Shown piece after piece: positions 23,236 to 34,664 of a stretch of DNA of 64,000 nt. Both the position numbers and the translations under genes were made by a program. The DNA lies in the NCBI GenBank assembly GCA_963576475.1, contig OY754967.1, positions 21,849,914 through 21,913,913 of the forward strand, given 5' to 3'. How positions within the stretch are numbered: position 1 is the first letter of the stretch; each line of letters opens with the position of its first letter. The notes beneath the pieces were generated by a model. The model searched no databases. It was not told where the DNA came from and worked only from the letters and a program-made list of their open reading frames with translations. Source of the DNA: Molanna angustata (Eukaryota; Arthropoda; Insecta; Trichoptera; Molannidae).

Positions 23236-24390
23236 AAAAAGATCTATAGGTGTTTTTTGTGATTTATATAGAAGTATGTATACCAACATAACGATGATAA
23301 TTTCATACTATATCATGTCGTTGTTGATAATAGGTTGATGGCATTTCTCGTTGAATTTATCATTATTGTACATTTCTTTATCTCTGAAATATTATATTGA
23401 GCCTTGTGAAAGGCAAGAGGTCAGGGACGTGCCCAGAACCTTCAGACTACGCAAACCCCGAAAGAATATTGGGAAGTGGCCAGCGGCGACTCTATATGAA
23501 GTGCGTTGGATCAATTGCACTACCAATTTTTAAATGGTATATTCTAAAAATTAATATTAAAATATGTTTTTAATATATTTTTACGCTTTAATTTATTACT
23601 GTTATTTTTCTAAACCAATTGATTATTATATATATACCCTCGCAATCGACATCAAATTATAAAGAAATCTACCGCAATACAAATATTATCATTATGTAAT
23701 GTATGGCGGTGCGATATCCATATTGCACCAAAATTGATTTCTTTTTAATACAGCGTATGTATGAAGAGAAAGAGATAGTCCCCTGGCAGATGAAATAGCG
23801 ATACTTGTACTGAATTCATAAGGCAGACTCGTGCAGGCTCGTGCGCTGCACCAAGCTTATCATATCTTAGATGTAATTAGTATGTATACATCTATCTCGC
23901 TCTCTAATTCATAAGCCATTCGTATTGAAAGAGATGAGTGCCACGTATACATGACATACAGCCGATCCCGCGACTAAAATACGAGTGTCACATATTGACA
24001 CACAACTTGAGACCTAATTACTTAGTATATTAATACTTGATTGAGAGGAAAATTGTATGAATAATACTCCCATACATTTGTCTTCACGACATCTGTTGAT
24101 AAATCAGTGAAACAATATTGTAAAATAACAATATCACTTATAAAAGAGAACGCTGGCGCGGTTTTTAAAATGATTTGAAAACAAATACTGTGACTTTAAT
24201 ACATTTTTTTAAATATCCTATATTGTATTTATGGTTTAAATACCTATTAATTTATTATTAATTCAGGAAAAAATTGCACTAACAAAAATGATTAAAAATA
24301 CAATCGACCAGTCGCCACTGGAAGTGGCCATGAAAAAGATTTTTTAATTTCAAGCCAAAATAATATTTACATTTTTTGGACTTGAAAAGG
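23236..24390. other. Non-coding stretch
   Basis: No gene is recognised. The open frame at 23351-23533 (with RKPRKNIGKWPAA) hints at a LINE remnant but is too short to call. Confidence 0.3.
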
Positions 24391-24590
24391 ATCGTATCTA
24401 CGTTTCGACTTCCAATCTCGTAGCATGGTTTCAACAAAACAATTAAAAAAATATTAGGTCTAAAATTATAAATAAATTCAATGAAAAAGATCGTATCTAC
24501 GTTTCGACTTCCAATCTCGTAGCATGGTTTCAACAAAACAATTAAAAAAATATTAGGTCTTAAATTATAAATAAATTCATTTTTTTTTCT
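24391..24590 (+). repeat. 99-bp tandem duplication
   Basis: ATCGTATCTACGTTTCGACT begins at 24391 and again at 24490. The two 99-bp units differ by only a base or so. The duplication creates a repeated open frame on the minus strand that has no other support. Confidence 0.85.
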
Positions 24591-24983
24591 TTAAAAGACA
24601 ATTTTTCAAACCTGTGATTATATATTTTTATGTATTTTTTTACATAATATTATATTTGAGGCAAGCCAAGGTTCTCGGCTTCTATAGAAGTTCCATCAAG
24701 TGCTTAAGCTAAGTTTTTTTTTTAAATAAAAGGTTAGCCTAGGTGAGTAAAGTAAAACAATTTTAACTATTTTATTCTTAACTTAAATTTTGAACTATTT
24801 TATTTTATTCTTCCCCCACAACCTCAACCGCTTTAATGTGAATTAAGTTATCGGGAGATTGCATCAATTTTATTGAACAGATATATTTCAAGAAATTATT
24901 GATGCTTAGTTTAGGGAATATATGAGGATGTATATGTAATTTTCACAAGGACATATTCATTCTTTTTTTTAAAAAAAAAAAAG

Positions 24984-25398
24984 GTATATAAAATGCGAAA
25001 CAGGAGTTTCATTAATATCTTTATATTTAATTATTCTGTACGTATGTATGTCACCTTACTCCTTAACGGCTGAACCGATTTTGGTGTTTTTTTTGTTTAT
25101 TATCATTTTTTTCTTGTGTCCCGTAAGAGTAGGTAATCAACATAAAATAGAGAAATACAACAGGAAAAATAGCATCTTACATAATTCACCACCCATTCTA
25201 AATGTTGTCTTTTAGAATGGGTGAATTTAGGTTAGGCGAAACTGTTGTGTTGGTATACACGCATGTGTTGTGCTTCCTTTTCATAAGGTAGTGCATGCCC
25301 GCACATCTATCGCTGACTACCCCACATTGTGTGTGGTATTTTTATGTTTGCTGAACCAGCTAATAACAGGCAAGCCAACGTTCGGGCAGGTCCGCTAG
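24984..25398 (+). mobile_element. Non-autonomous Helitron-like element
   Basis: The left part has ATATAAAATGCGAAAC...GTATGTATGTCACCTTACTCC, ACGGCTGAACCGATTTTGG, the common 5' region of Lepidoptera-type Helitrons. The right end is GTTCGGGCAGGTCCGCTAG followed by T (CTAG at 25395-25398), matching the 3'-CTRR|T rule. The body (25110-25330) is shared with the copies at 1265-1445 and 18685-18895. A short inverted pair (CCCATTCTAAATG / TTTTAGAATGGG) lies centrally. It encodes no protein. It abuts the autonomous-type Helitron that starts a few bases later. Confidence 0.6.
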
Positions 25399-25856
25399 TA
25401 GAATATCTATCTATATCTATTATATTGAATACGTCTCCCTCCACAATCTGTACGTGGTCGTGGCCGCTTAGCATGTGCGCGTATTGCCAGTAAAATAATT
25501 TTACCCAATTTTATTTTACGCATTCTAAATATTTCTCCAATATAAAAAATCGAAAAAGTACAAAATTATCGTTTAAAATGTATTTTAAATATCAATTGAC
25601 AATATTATTGTTCAAAAAGGAATTTTAAACATCAATTTTATCAAACGTTATTAATAAATCTGCGGAATACGTATTTAAATTATGGCACCATTCTGTACGA
25701 ACTCTCTATGGAACGCGTTAAAACAATCTAATCTATGGCTTTGACGTGAGTTTAAAAGTCATATTTTAACTTTGATCGTTCAAAATATTTATTTTTAACA
25801 TCATTATCTAATTATTTGGTGTTATTTTGTTTGTTGCAGGTTTTTACCGAAACTCC

Positions 25857-28682
25857 ATGGATACTTACAATCAAAACAATCAAGAGATGGATGAGCGAGA
25901 TATGACGGAACAGCTAGATCTGGATGAGCGAGATATGACAGAACCTAGGCGAAGAGTGACACAAGAGCTACGAGATCGTCGAAATGCTAGACGAAGAGTG
26001 GAAAATATAACGCAAGAACAACGAGATCGTAGGAATGCAAGAGAACGTGTGGAAAATATGACAGCTAGACGAAGAGTGGAAAATATGACGCAAGAACAAC
26101 GAGAACGTAGGAATACGAGGGAGCGTGTGGAAAATATAACACAAGAACAGCGAGATCGTAGGAATTCTAGGCGAAGAGTGGAAAATGTTATGCAAGAGCA
26201 GCGAGATAGAAGTATGAATGCAGGCAGAAGAAATTCTGTCACTTATTTTAAGTGTGCAATTATTAATACACCTCATAATTTTCTTCCAGATCAGCATGAT
26301 ATGGGTCGCATGGACAAGCTGTGTACAGTGGAGAATTGCAGAGCGGTTCATTTTAATGCTGAAAAGGGCAAACTATTACATAGTTGTTGCCACAGTGGCA
26401 AAGTGTCACCTCAAGTACTGTCAACATATCCGGAAGAATTGAAAGCATTATTGTTAGGAAGCTGCAATGAATCCAAAAATTTTAGAGAATTTATTCGTCA
26501 ATACAATAGTGCTAATGCTTTTGCATCCTTTGGCGCTCAGATTGCAGACGTACCTGGTACCGGACCATACTGTTTGAAAATTTCAGGTGAAGTATATCAT
26601 AGAACTTCAAGAAGTATGCAGATTGACGGAGAAACTCCATCTTATGCACAGCTGTATGTTTATGATGCCGATGAAGCTGTAAGGGTACGTATGAGACACA
26701 CATCAAATGCAAGGTGTCAACAAAATATTATGTTTACGATTGATAATGTCATTCGTCGTGTAAGTCCGTATGCTCTCCAGTATAAAAGGTTAAAAGAAGC
26801 TGTAGAAGAAGAAGAAGCTCGAGTTGCAATTAATGGCGGCCCAATGAGAGATGTTAGACTCCTATTCACACGGTCAGAAGCAGATGATCAAAGAAGGTAT
26901 AATGCTCCATCTCACAATAGTGACGTTGCCATTGTATATGTCGCAGATCATGAAGGTCAGATACCATTTGATGTAGATGTAGCTGTTCACCCAAGAAATA
27001 TTGAAGGCCTCCAGCGCATAAATATGTTATCAAAACATCTGGACCCCATGGTTTTTCCATTGTTATTTCCCTCAGGCGAGTATGGATGGACGACTGGTAT
27101 TCAGCATCATCCAAATTTTCAAACAAATCGTCGTCAATCTGTAACAACTATGCAATTTTATTCGAGTAAAATAGCAGTACGTAGGGAGGTCTTCAATCCA
27201 ATACATTTTGCTGGCAAGCTTTTCCAACAATATATAATTCATGCATACATAGTTTGTGAATCACTTCGTTTAAAGTACATAAGAGAAAATCAACAACATT
27301 TGAGAGTTGAATGCTACCAGGGTCTACAGGATTATGTACAGAATTTGGCTATTGAAAGTGGACGAGCAGGTAATATAATAATTCTTCCTTCTACATTTAT
27401 TGGTGGGCCACGTCATATGAATAAACTTTACCAAGACTCTATGGCTATGGTTAGAAAATTTGGTCGTCCAGATTTGTTCATCACTTTTACCTGTAACCCA
27501 AAGTGGCCAGAAATCCAGAATGAATTATTACCAAATCAAACTACATCGGATAGGCCTGATTTAGTGGCCCGGGTTTTTCAGTTAAAAGTGGAAGAGTTTA
27601 TAAGAGATATGACTGAAAAACATATATTTGGTAAAGTGTTGTGTTGGGTTTATGTTATAGAAGAGCAGAAACGAGGTCTTCCCCATCTTCATGGAGTATT
27701 TACGTTGTGTGAGCAGGACAAATTTCGCACAACTTCAGATATTGACACAGTTGTGAGTGCTGAATTACCCGATCGAAGTTTTCATGGTTTGTATGACATA
27801 ATTTTGAAACATAATATTCATGGACCTTGCGGTATACTAAATCCAAATTCAGTGTGTATGGTTGATGGTAAGTGTTCTAAAAAAATTCCAAAGAATTTCA
27901 GAGATGACACCAATAATAATGTAGGAGGGTATCCAGAATATCGGAGACGCGATAATTTTTCTGGTAATCATATTGTTCGAGGAATACGTATTGATAATCG
28001 TTTTGTCGTTCCATATAATCCTTATCTTAGTCAAAAATATAATGCTCACATTAATGTAGAAATTTGTTCTTCGGTTCTTAGTATTAAGTATATTCATAAA
28101 TATATATCAAAAGGGTTTGATTGTGCCCGGATACAAATACATCAAAATGTTGAACGCAATGAGACTCTGGTATATGATGAAATATGTGAGTATATTAACT
28201 GTCGATATGTAAGCGCACCAGAAGCTGCATGGAGAATCATGGAAAATCCAATATATGGTCATTCTCATGCTATTTTGCTTTTGTCAGTACATTTGCCTAA
28301 TGGTCAGCCTATATATTTTTCAGAAGGACGAGAAGAAGAAGCTCTTAGAGCAGCAACCTCAAGAAACACAACTTTAACTGCGTGGTTCCAACTTAACCTA
28401 GAAGACACCGATGCACGCACAATCAAGTATCAAGATATACCAAATTTTTATGTGTTTTCAGTTAATAAGAAATGGACTAAGAGACAACGTGGTGGCGATA
28501 AGATTATTGGGCGCCTTGCATCAGTTTCTCCCAGAAACGTAGAATTATATCATCTAAGGCTTATTCTTTTACAGGTGACTGGCGCTACATCATATGAATC
28601 ATTGCGGACTGTAGGTGGTAATTTACTGCCCACATTTCGTGATGCAGTGTCTCCCAACAGATCCATTGGAGCTGTGGAATGA
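25857..28682 (+). pseudogene. Helitron Rep (HUH, two-tyrosine) region
   Basis: This is the rolling-circle replication initiator part of a Helitron Rep-helicase. It would nick and join DNA through a two-tyrosine active site. Numbering from ATG 25857: an Arg-rich repetitive N-terminus (about residues 10-120; repeated RVENxTQEQRDRRN units), the FITFTCNPKWPEI block (about 541), the metal-binding PHLH of the HUH motif (His610 and His612), and YIHKYISKG with the two tyrosines (Tyr745, Tyr749). All catalytic residues look intact. An acceptor-like TTGTTGCAG precedes the ATG, so an upstream exon is possible. The frame stops at 28682 just after LRTVGGNLLPTFRDAV. The helicase resumes in another frame with several dozen linker residues missing, indicating an internal deletion. 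Confidence 0.9.
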
Positions 28683-30303
28683 TTTCAAGAGTTTAATGTC
28701 TGAAGATTTTGTCCAGCGAGGAGCTATAGAAGAAGTTGCTGTTAATTGTTCACTTCTGTACATACAAAACGCACTAATGAAAGAAAATTCTTCTTGCAGT
28801 TTACAAGAGTTGCCGGAACCAGATAGCAGCAGTGATTTTCATGAAATTGAAGATTTAAATTTTATGTTAGAGTTTTCTTTAGGTGCTGAAATGGCGAATA
28901 AGCTTAATGATGAACAACGCAATGCATTCGAAGTTATTTCTTCCAAAGTATTTTCAGATGAACGTGATGGAAATAGATGTTTTTTCATCGATGGTCCTGG
29001 TGGAACAGGTAAAACTTTCCTATACAAGACTCTTATACATACTTTAAGAGGAAGAGGAAAGAAAGTTTTATCCGTTGCTTGGACAGGAATTGCAGCTATT
29101 TTACTTCCAGGTGGAGTGACGTGTCACACAGCTTTTAATTTACCTCTTGATTTACAGGATAATACTACTTGCAGAATTACCTCAAAGAACCGTAAAATTA
29201 TAAAAGATGCTGACGTTATCATTTGGGATGAAGCACCGATGGCTCCCGTAGTAGCCTTAGATATTATTGAACGTACTATTCGCGATATAATGGGTAATGA
29301 TTATATTTTTGGTAATAAAGTTATTGTTTTAGGTGGAGATTTTAGACAGATTCTTCCAGTTTGTCGTAGAGCCTCTCGAGGTCAATTAGTTGCAATGTCC
29401 ATTAAAAATAGTAAACATTGGAGAAAATTTATTACCTTCCATTTAAAAACCAATATAAGAGCTTTAGAAGGGGAAAGCATATTTTCACAGTGGCTTTTAG
29501 ATTTAGGTAATGGACAGCTTCCTTCTGTTGCAGGAAAGCAAGAGTCATCGGTGCTTATCCCAAATGATAGTGTTTGTCAAAATGTTATTCAAAGCATATA
29601 CAATGAAAGTCATTCAGTTTCAGATGTACCAATAATGTGTAAACGAGCAATATTATGCCCTAAAAATGATCATGCTCGAATGGTTAATGAAGATGTACTG
29701 GGAAGGCTACAAGGTACAATGCATACATACCATTCTTTAGACTATATTATTAATGACAATGGTCAATTAGATGTAAATGAGCAAGTTAATTATCCAGTAG
29801 AATTTTTAAACAGTATAAATCCAAATGGTTTTCCGTTACACTCTTTAAATCTTAAAATTGGAGCAATCATAATCCTTCTCAGAAATTTATCTATCGGAGA
29901 TGGCCTTTGTAATGGAACAAGAATGGTTGTAAAACATATGAGTACTAATATTATACAAGCAGAAATTGTAACAGGTGAAAAACAGGGAACGATACATTTC
30001 ATTCCTCGCATTTGTTTAAATACAACATCTGATAAAACAATACCTTTTAATATGTGTAGAAAACAGTTTCCTATTAAATTAGCATATTGTATGACCTTGA
30101 ATAAGTCACAAGGACAAACTTTTGATCGCGTTGGACTTCTACTGCCAGAACCAGTATTTACTCATGGACAATTATATGTCGGGTGTTCCAGGGTACGCTC
30201 ACAATCTGCATTAAAAGTACAAATTATAGAAGGTTCAAAACAAGGAATTATTTCAAATGGATGTTATACAGAAAATATTGTATTTAAAGAGATTTTAAAT
30301 TGA
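28650..30303 (+). pseudogene. Helitron PIF1-type helicase region
   Basis: This is the C-terminal half of the Rep-helicase, a superfamily 1 helicase that would unwind DNA during rolling-circle transposition. Visible motifs are Walker A GPGGTGKT (28993-29016), Walker B IIWDEAPM (Asp/Glu at 29227-29232), GGDFRQILPV (about 29335), TLNKSQGQTF (about 30094) and LYVGCSRV (about 30175). It ends in a normal stop at 30301-30303. All helicase motifs are uninterrupted. Meaningful similarity begins at TDPLELWNDF (about 28656). The apparent initiator at 28615 lies within Rep coding sequence, so it is not a genuine start. Frame differs from Rep by a deletion at about 28646-28655. Confidence 0.9.
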
Positions 30304-30402
30304 TTTATACACATTTTGTACTCTCATATGTATGCTTTGAACAACATTTTGACAAATAAGTATGTACATTTTTACTGATGCCATATTCAAATTTATTTAT
30401 TT

Positions 30403-30606
30403 AGAAAAACTTTTTTGTATAAAACACTTTTTCATTATCTGCGAGGAATAGGAAAAAAAATTAACTGTTGCATGGACAGGAAACATTGTTTACAAGGAAA
30501 TATTATGATCTGTTTTTTTCTCACTAAAATTATATTTTTGAAGTTTATCAGTTTTCTTTGTCTGTTCTTTCTGATAATACTAATAGAACAGACGGATTTT
30601 TGAAAT
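30403..30606 (+). pseudogene. Helicase relic A, internally deleted
   Basis: The sequence at 30403-30480 aligns with the helicase just after Walker A (TFLYKTL...LRGRGKK, with frameshifts). It then jumps directly to a second block ending in the helicase C-terminus (TTTACAAGGAAATATTATGA) and its 3' flank. The flank contains an exact 9-bp inverted pair, GTCTGTTCT / AGAACAGAC. It derives from a relative of, not a recent copy of, the upstream Helitron. Confidence 0.65.
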
Positions 30607-31066
30607 AAAATAATATTCATATAGAAGTCATAACTGGAGAAAAGCAAGGGACTCCACACTTTATTCCTAGAATTTGTCTAAATACCTCTTCTGATGTGTC
30701 AATTCAATTTAATATGTGTCGTAAACAGTTTACAGTTAAATTAGCTTTTGCTATTACAATAAATAAATCACAGGGACAGACATTTCAACGCGTTGGTTTT
30801 TTCCTTCCCGAACCTGTCATCACACATGGTCAATTATATGTAGGTTGTTCTAGAGTTTCTTCTCAGAGTGTATTACATGTTCAGATTTTTGAAAGTGCAG
30901 AACAGAAGAAAATTAATGAATCGAATGATATTTACACAAGAAGCATTGTTTACAAGGAAATATTATGATATGTTTTTTTCTCACTAAAATTATATTTTTG
31001 AAGTTTATCAGTTTTCTTTGTCTGTTCTTTCTGATAATACTAATAGAACAGACGGATTTTTGAAAT
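30607..31066 (+). pseudogene. Helicase relic B (C-terminal 110 residues)
   Basis: Translation from about 30622 gives EVITGEKQGTPHFIPRICLN, then NMCRKQFTVKLAFAITINKS and QGQTF...LYVGCSRV, stopping at 30966-30968. It matches the helicase C-terminus upstream at perhaps 65-70 percent by eye. Its tail (30944-31066) is nearly identical to that of relic A (30484-30606), an offset of 460 bp. A separate element copy or a partial tandem duplication of a relative is likely. Confidence 0.75.
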
Positions 31067-31616
31067 ATCACCTAATAAACATTGTTTTATTTTATTGGTG
31101 TACAGAACCATCAGTACATAATATATTTACATAGGTACATACATTAAAAATGTATTCAGATATAAAAATATCTTTTAAGAGTTGTAAAAATATCTTTTTA
31201 GTCTTTTAACTGTTGGTTCTATAAAATCAATAAAATAAAATAAATAAAATAAAATAAGAGTTCTTTTAACTAGGTAAAACTAAATAAGTAGGTAATGTGT
31301 TCAACAATTGCTAGAAAAAATATACCATATTATACTCACAAACATACCAATATGGAAGACAGTAAAGTTGTTTAAAAATAGAAAATATTTGATAAAATTT
31401 CTATATTTCATTTATCAACCTAATTTTTTGAAAGAGATATAAGGTGAACATATTTGTGGCGTTATGTTCTCTTTGTTAGAGACATGGTATGTATATGTAA
31501 TACAAGTATCCTACAATTTGAGTTCACAAGTTTCATTATTCAACTCCAACCCCGGTTTTAACATACCCTCATTTTACGTTTTCCCTTTTTTTGCGTATAA
31601 TTTCTACTCATTGTAA
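31067..31616. other. Non-coding AT-rich stretch
   Basis: No gene is seen. If the Helitron ends at 31806 this is its 3' non-coding region. Confidence 0.35.
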
Positions 31617-31623
31617 TATAAAA

Positions 31624-31806
31624 CTAGGGGCTCCGCCCCTGGCCGCTTCGCGGCCCGTCCTCGGTTTGCGTGGCGTAAAACAAATGGCGCGTAGCGCCTA
31701 AAGAAATGCGCGCAGCGCACAAATAAAGGCGCGTAGCGCCAAAAAAAATGGCGCGTAGCGCCAAACCGGGGATGGGCCGCGAAGCGGCCAGGGGCGGAGC
31801 CCCTAG
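31624..31806. repeat. GC-rich 183-bp palindromic element with phased mini-palindromes
   Basis: The ends CTAGGGGCTCCGCCCCTGGC and its complement at 31787-31806 are perfect inverted repeats. They extend to GGCCGCTTCGCGGCC / GGCCGCGAAGCGGCC. TATAAAA stands directly on both sides (31617-31623 and 31807-31813). Inside, four 13-bp palindromes GGCGCGTAGCGCC (second one variant TGCGCGCAGCGCA) start at 31686, 31707, 31728 and 31750, spaced 21, 21 and 22 bp. The right end also satisfies the Helitron hairpin-CTAG|T rule. GC content is extreme compared with everything nearby. Confidence 0.85.
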
Positions 31807-31813
31807 TATAAAA

Positions 31814-33111
31814 TTATTGTTTCACATTGTTTTCCAATTTGTTATTATCATTGAGTGAAATCAATCAGTAAAATATTTCGTCGCATACGGGATATTTTAT
31901 TAGTTGTTGAGTTACGGGAACCATATTTATATGACGAAAAATGTCACCAAAATCACGAATTAAAATAATTTTTATTTTTACATGTTGCATAAATTTTTAA
32001 TTACAAGTAAGTTTGCAATTTGTGTCGTTACTTTGAAGACACGAAATCTAGTTTATCGATTCGTTGATTTCAAAATATTAAAAATTTGATATTCGTCTCG
32101 TATAATTTACTCTGTTGCAAATATATTACGTTTACCTACCTAAATACATTGATAAATTATGTACGCATTTACTGCAAGAGCGATAAAACTTACCACAGAA
32201 AATAGAATAGAATATGCAAAATAAATCGATTTTACAACCACAAGTCTTGGGAGTCTTAAAATACAAGATGCAGGTGGATGACGAACCTACGACATTTGGA
32301 TTGTAAGCAACGTAGTCAATCAATCAATTGTCGTAAATAATTCACACTGTATATATACATATACATTAGTTTACATATATTCAACATGTGATTAAAGTAA
32401 ACAATTCTGTGAATATAATACTTATGTTTACTATGCAATTACTATGCAATGAGATTTATACCTATCTAATGAGATACTTACACTACGGATACATATAGAA
32501 CAATAAATTAGTAGCGTTCTAGGTTCGTCTTTTCAACACGACCATGCAGTTACGGATTACCACTTAACTAAGTGATAAGTAAAATGATAAAATCAAATTA
32601 ACTACCTACGTGAAAAATTCGTTAATTTTAAATGTAATAATAAAAAACAACTGAAAATTAAAAAATATCTCATTTAAATCTAAATGAGAGCCCCAAAAAT
32701 TATGGGGCCTTTCAAGTGCTTCATTCCCTACTGTATGCGACTCTTGTTTGATAACTTTCTGGGCTAGAATTGCTGTTTATTTGAAATTGTATTCCATTTC
32801 GCTGAATCGCAAGATTTAATGCAAGAGTTCTGCATCAACTACGTATTATCGACATATGTACTATGAATTGGTGTTTTTATCATATTTCATTGTAATCACT
32901 AAATTTTAACAAAAAAATGCAAAATATTTATTTTCTCAAAGTTGCCAGACCTGTAAAATCAAAACCAAGACCATTACTCGATAGAGTATCCAAGACCACC
33001 TCTGGTAATGGTCTTGGTCTAGCAGTTGCTCTTCATTATTTTGGCATGCTTTTTTCTGTTTTCGTGGGCTATAATAGAAATATTTTCTTATGTAGTTAGG
33101 AATACCTACTT
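31814..33111. other. Non-coding stretch
   Basis: No gene or known element. A small inverted pair CAAGACCATTAC / GTAATGGTCTTG (about 32964-33022) may be a decayed MITE related to the GTCTTGG-rich element at 51519-52018. Confidence 0.35.
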
Positions 33112-33265
33112 ATTGCTTCTCGGGCAACTAAAAGGTACAATGTTAAATAATATTTTAACAAGCACTCTATATCAAGTTGCCACATTCCGGAGACTTACAT
33201 AATATATATATTAATCGTTTTAATCAAAAACTTGTCTTCGCCGGGTATCGAACCAAGAACCTTTG
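33112..33265 (-). mobile_element. SINE-A copy, tRNA-derived, 5' truncated or decayed
   Basis: In reverse orientation the tail GTTGCCCGAGAAGCAAT, the AGTCTCCGGAATGTGGCAACTTG block and the B-box-like GGTTCGATACCC line up with the full copy at 62602-62838. The A-box end is degraded. It lies directly against the LINE fragment at 33277. Confidence 0.65.
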
Positions 33266-33276
33266 GCTAAAATGAA

Positions 33277-33660
33277 CTGCACTGGTTGAAGTGTCCAGAA
33301 CGAGTAGACTACAAGGTGTGCTTGATGGTGTTTAAGGCTCTGAACGACTTGGCTCCACACTACATACAAGAACTATGTCAAAAGAATGTCCTATCAGGAA
33401 GACAACTCTCATTGAGATCATCGGGATCACAGAGTACCAACTCTTTAAAAGAGTTGGACAGAGTCAATAAAGCTGCTTACTATGATCGCAGTTTCAGTGT
33501 GAACGGGCCTTTAAAATGGAATAAATTGCCCCCTGATATACGTGGAGCTCAGAGTGTTGACACCTTCAGTAAATTACTTAAGACTGCTTTGTTTAGTAGA
33601 GCCAACAAATAAGCCACAGCGCCCTTGGAGTGATCTTGTATCACTAAACGGCGCTTTATT
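33277..33660 (+). pseudogene. CR1/L2-type LINE, C-terminal end
   Basis: The frame opens with LHWLKCPERVDYKVCLMVFK, then LNDLAPHYIQELC, then RSFSVNGPLKWNKLPPDIRG and TFSKLLKTALF, ending in a stop at about 33612. This is the conserved C-terminal order of CR1/L2-like reverse transcriptases (LHWLPV-RIDYK; WN-LP). Reverse-transcriptase catalytic motifs are absent, so it is a 5'-truncated insertion of about 110 codons plus 3' tail. The frame is intact, suggesting a relatively young copy. Confidence 0.8.
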
Positions 33661-34664
33661 AATTCTAATTATTATTATTATTGGCTCAGGCGCCATATGT
33701 ACATCCTAATTTAATTATTAACGCTAGTCTGAGCACGCCTTTTGTATAAATCTATTATTGAGTAAAAATGATCAAATATATTTTTAGAATTTTTTATTTT
33801 GACTATAAAAAGCGAGAGAGTGAAAGTAGTATCTACTTGGCGTTGCAGTAATAAATTGATTCCATTCCTTCATTGTAAGAAAAAGTACAACAACTGTGAA
33901 AAGCCTTTGTTATATTTTGATTTATGCCTTTGTGGAGAAATCACAATGAGAATGCTAAGAAAAATGACATATGATACAACATTATTGATACACATTCATT
34001 GCATATTGCGACACATTCGTAGAAACTTTCATTTATTTTATAATGATGTACCTATTCGTGTTTACATGTTTACCAATTTTTATTATTATGCATACTCTTC
34101 ATTTGTTGCGGAAATACTAAATTGTCCAACGGGAAGTTGTTTGGAAAAAAGTGATTTTTGCACAAATTGATTCTAGAACAAATAATTGGACCTTATTTAT
34201 TACAACTCAAACAACAAACGAGTTATTTGTTAAACAATGAATGAATTATGTGTTGCAAATGGTTTCGAAGTGACCGCTATTTCTCAAGATGAGAATTACG
34301 AAAAAAATGCTCTTCAAAGCGGAAATACAAAATACAACAGGAAGTAACAAAAAGTGGTTTTTGAAAAATGATTCTAGATTTTTTTAAATTCATTATTCAT
34401 TCTGTTTTTAGTCACGACATAGATTAATAGAAGGTGTACTAGTTGATCCGGGCAGACGTTATTCTGTCACAGATCGCATTTTATATAGACCTCATTTTAT
34501 GTATTATACATTTTTTTTTCATTATTTAGATGCGTAATATAACGTCAATAGATGTGTTTACACCGCCATATCACCAACTCCATTAAAAATGAATTACGAC
34601 CATTTTTTCCTATGAAAACATTTTTGTGGGGATATAGGGAATTCAAAATTGTGGTTATATATAT
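33661..34664. other. Non-coding stretch
   Basis: An open frame at 33799-34170 (Cys- and Tyr-containing, KCYNC-free) has no recognisable motif, no supported start and no splice sites. I do not call it a gene. Confidence 0.3.

Larger units (their letters stand above)
25406..31806 (+). mobile_element. Autonomous-type Helitron (boundaries tentative)
   Basis: A|TCTATCTATATCTATTATA at 25406 fits a Helitron 5'-TC terminus inserted after A. Rep and helicase coding regions occupy 25857-30303. A candidate 3' terminus is at 31806: a GC hairpin GGGGCGGAGCCCC followed by TAG and then T, meeting the hairpin-plus-CTRR|T rule. However, that hairpin belongs to a symmetrical 183-bp block with its own flanking repeats, so the true 3' end could lie anywhere after 30303. 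The coding region is broken, so this copy is not autonomous now. Confidence 0.5.

Noticed and set aside
24279..24590. Possible hammerhead around the GAAAC on the minus strand of the 99-bp duplication
   Set aside because: There is no CTGANGA box in register; the required core is missing.
25880..26351. Minus-strand frames of 120 and 127 codons
   Set aside because: They are shadows of the repetitive Arg-rich Rep N-terminus on the plus strand.
33799..34170. 123-codon open frame
   Set aside because: No recognisable motif, no supported start or splice sites, and AT-biased composition like its surroundings.
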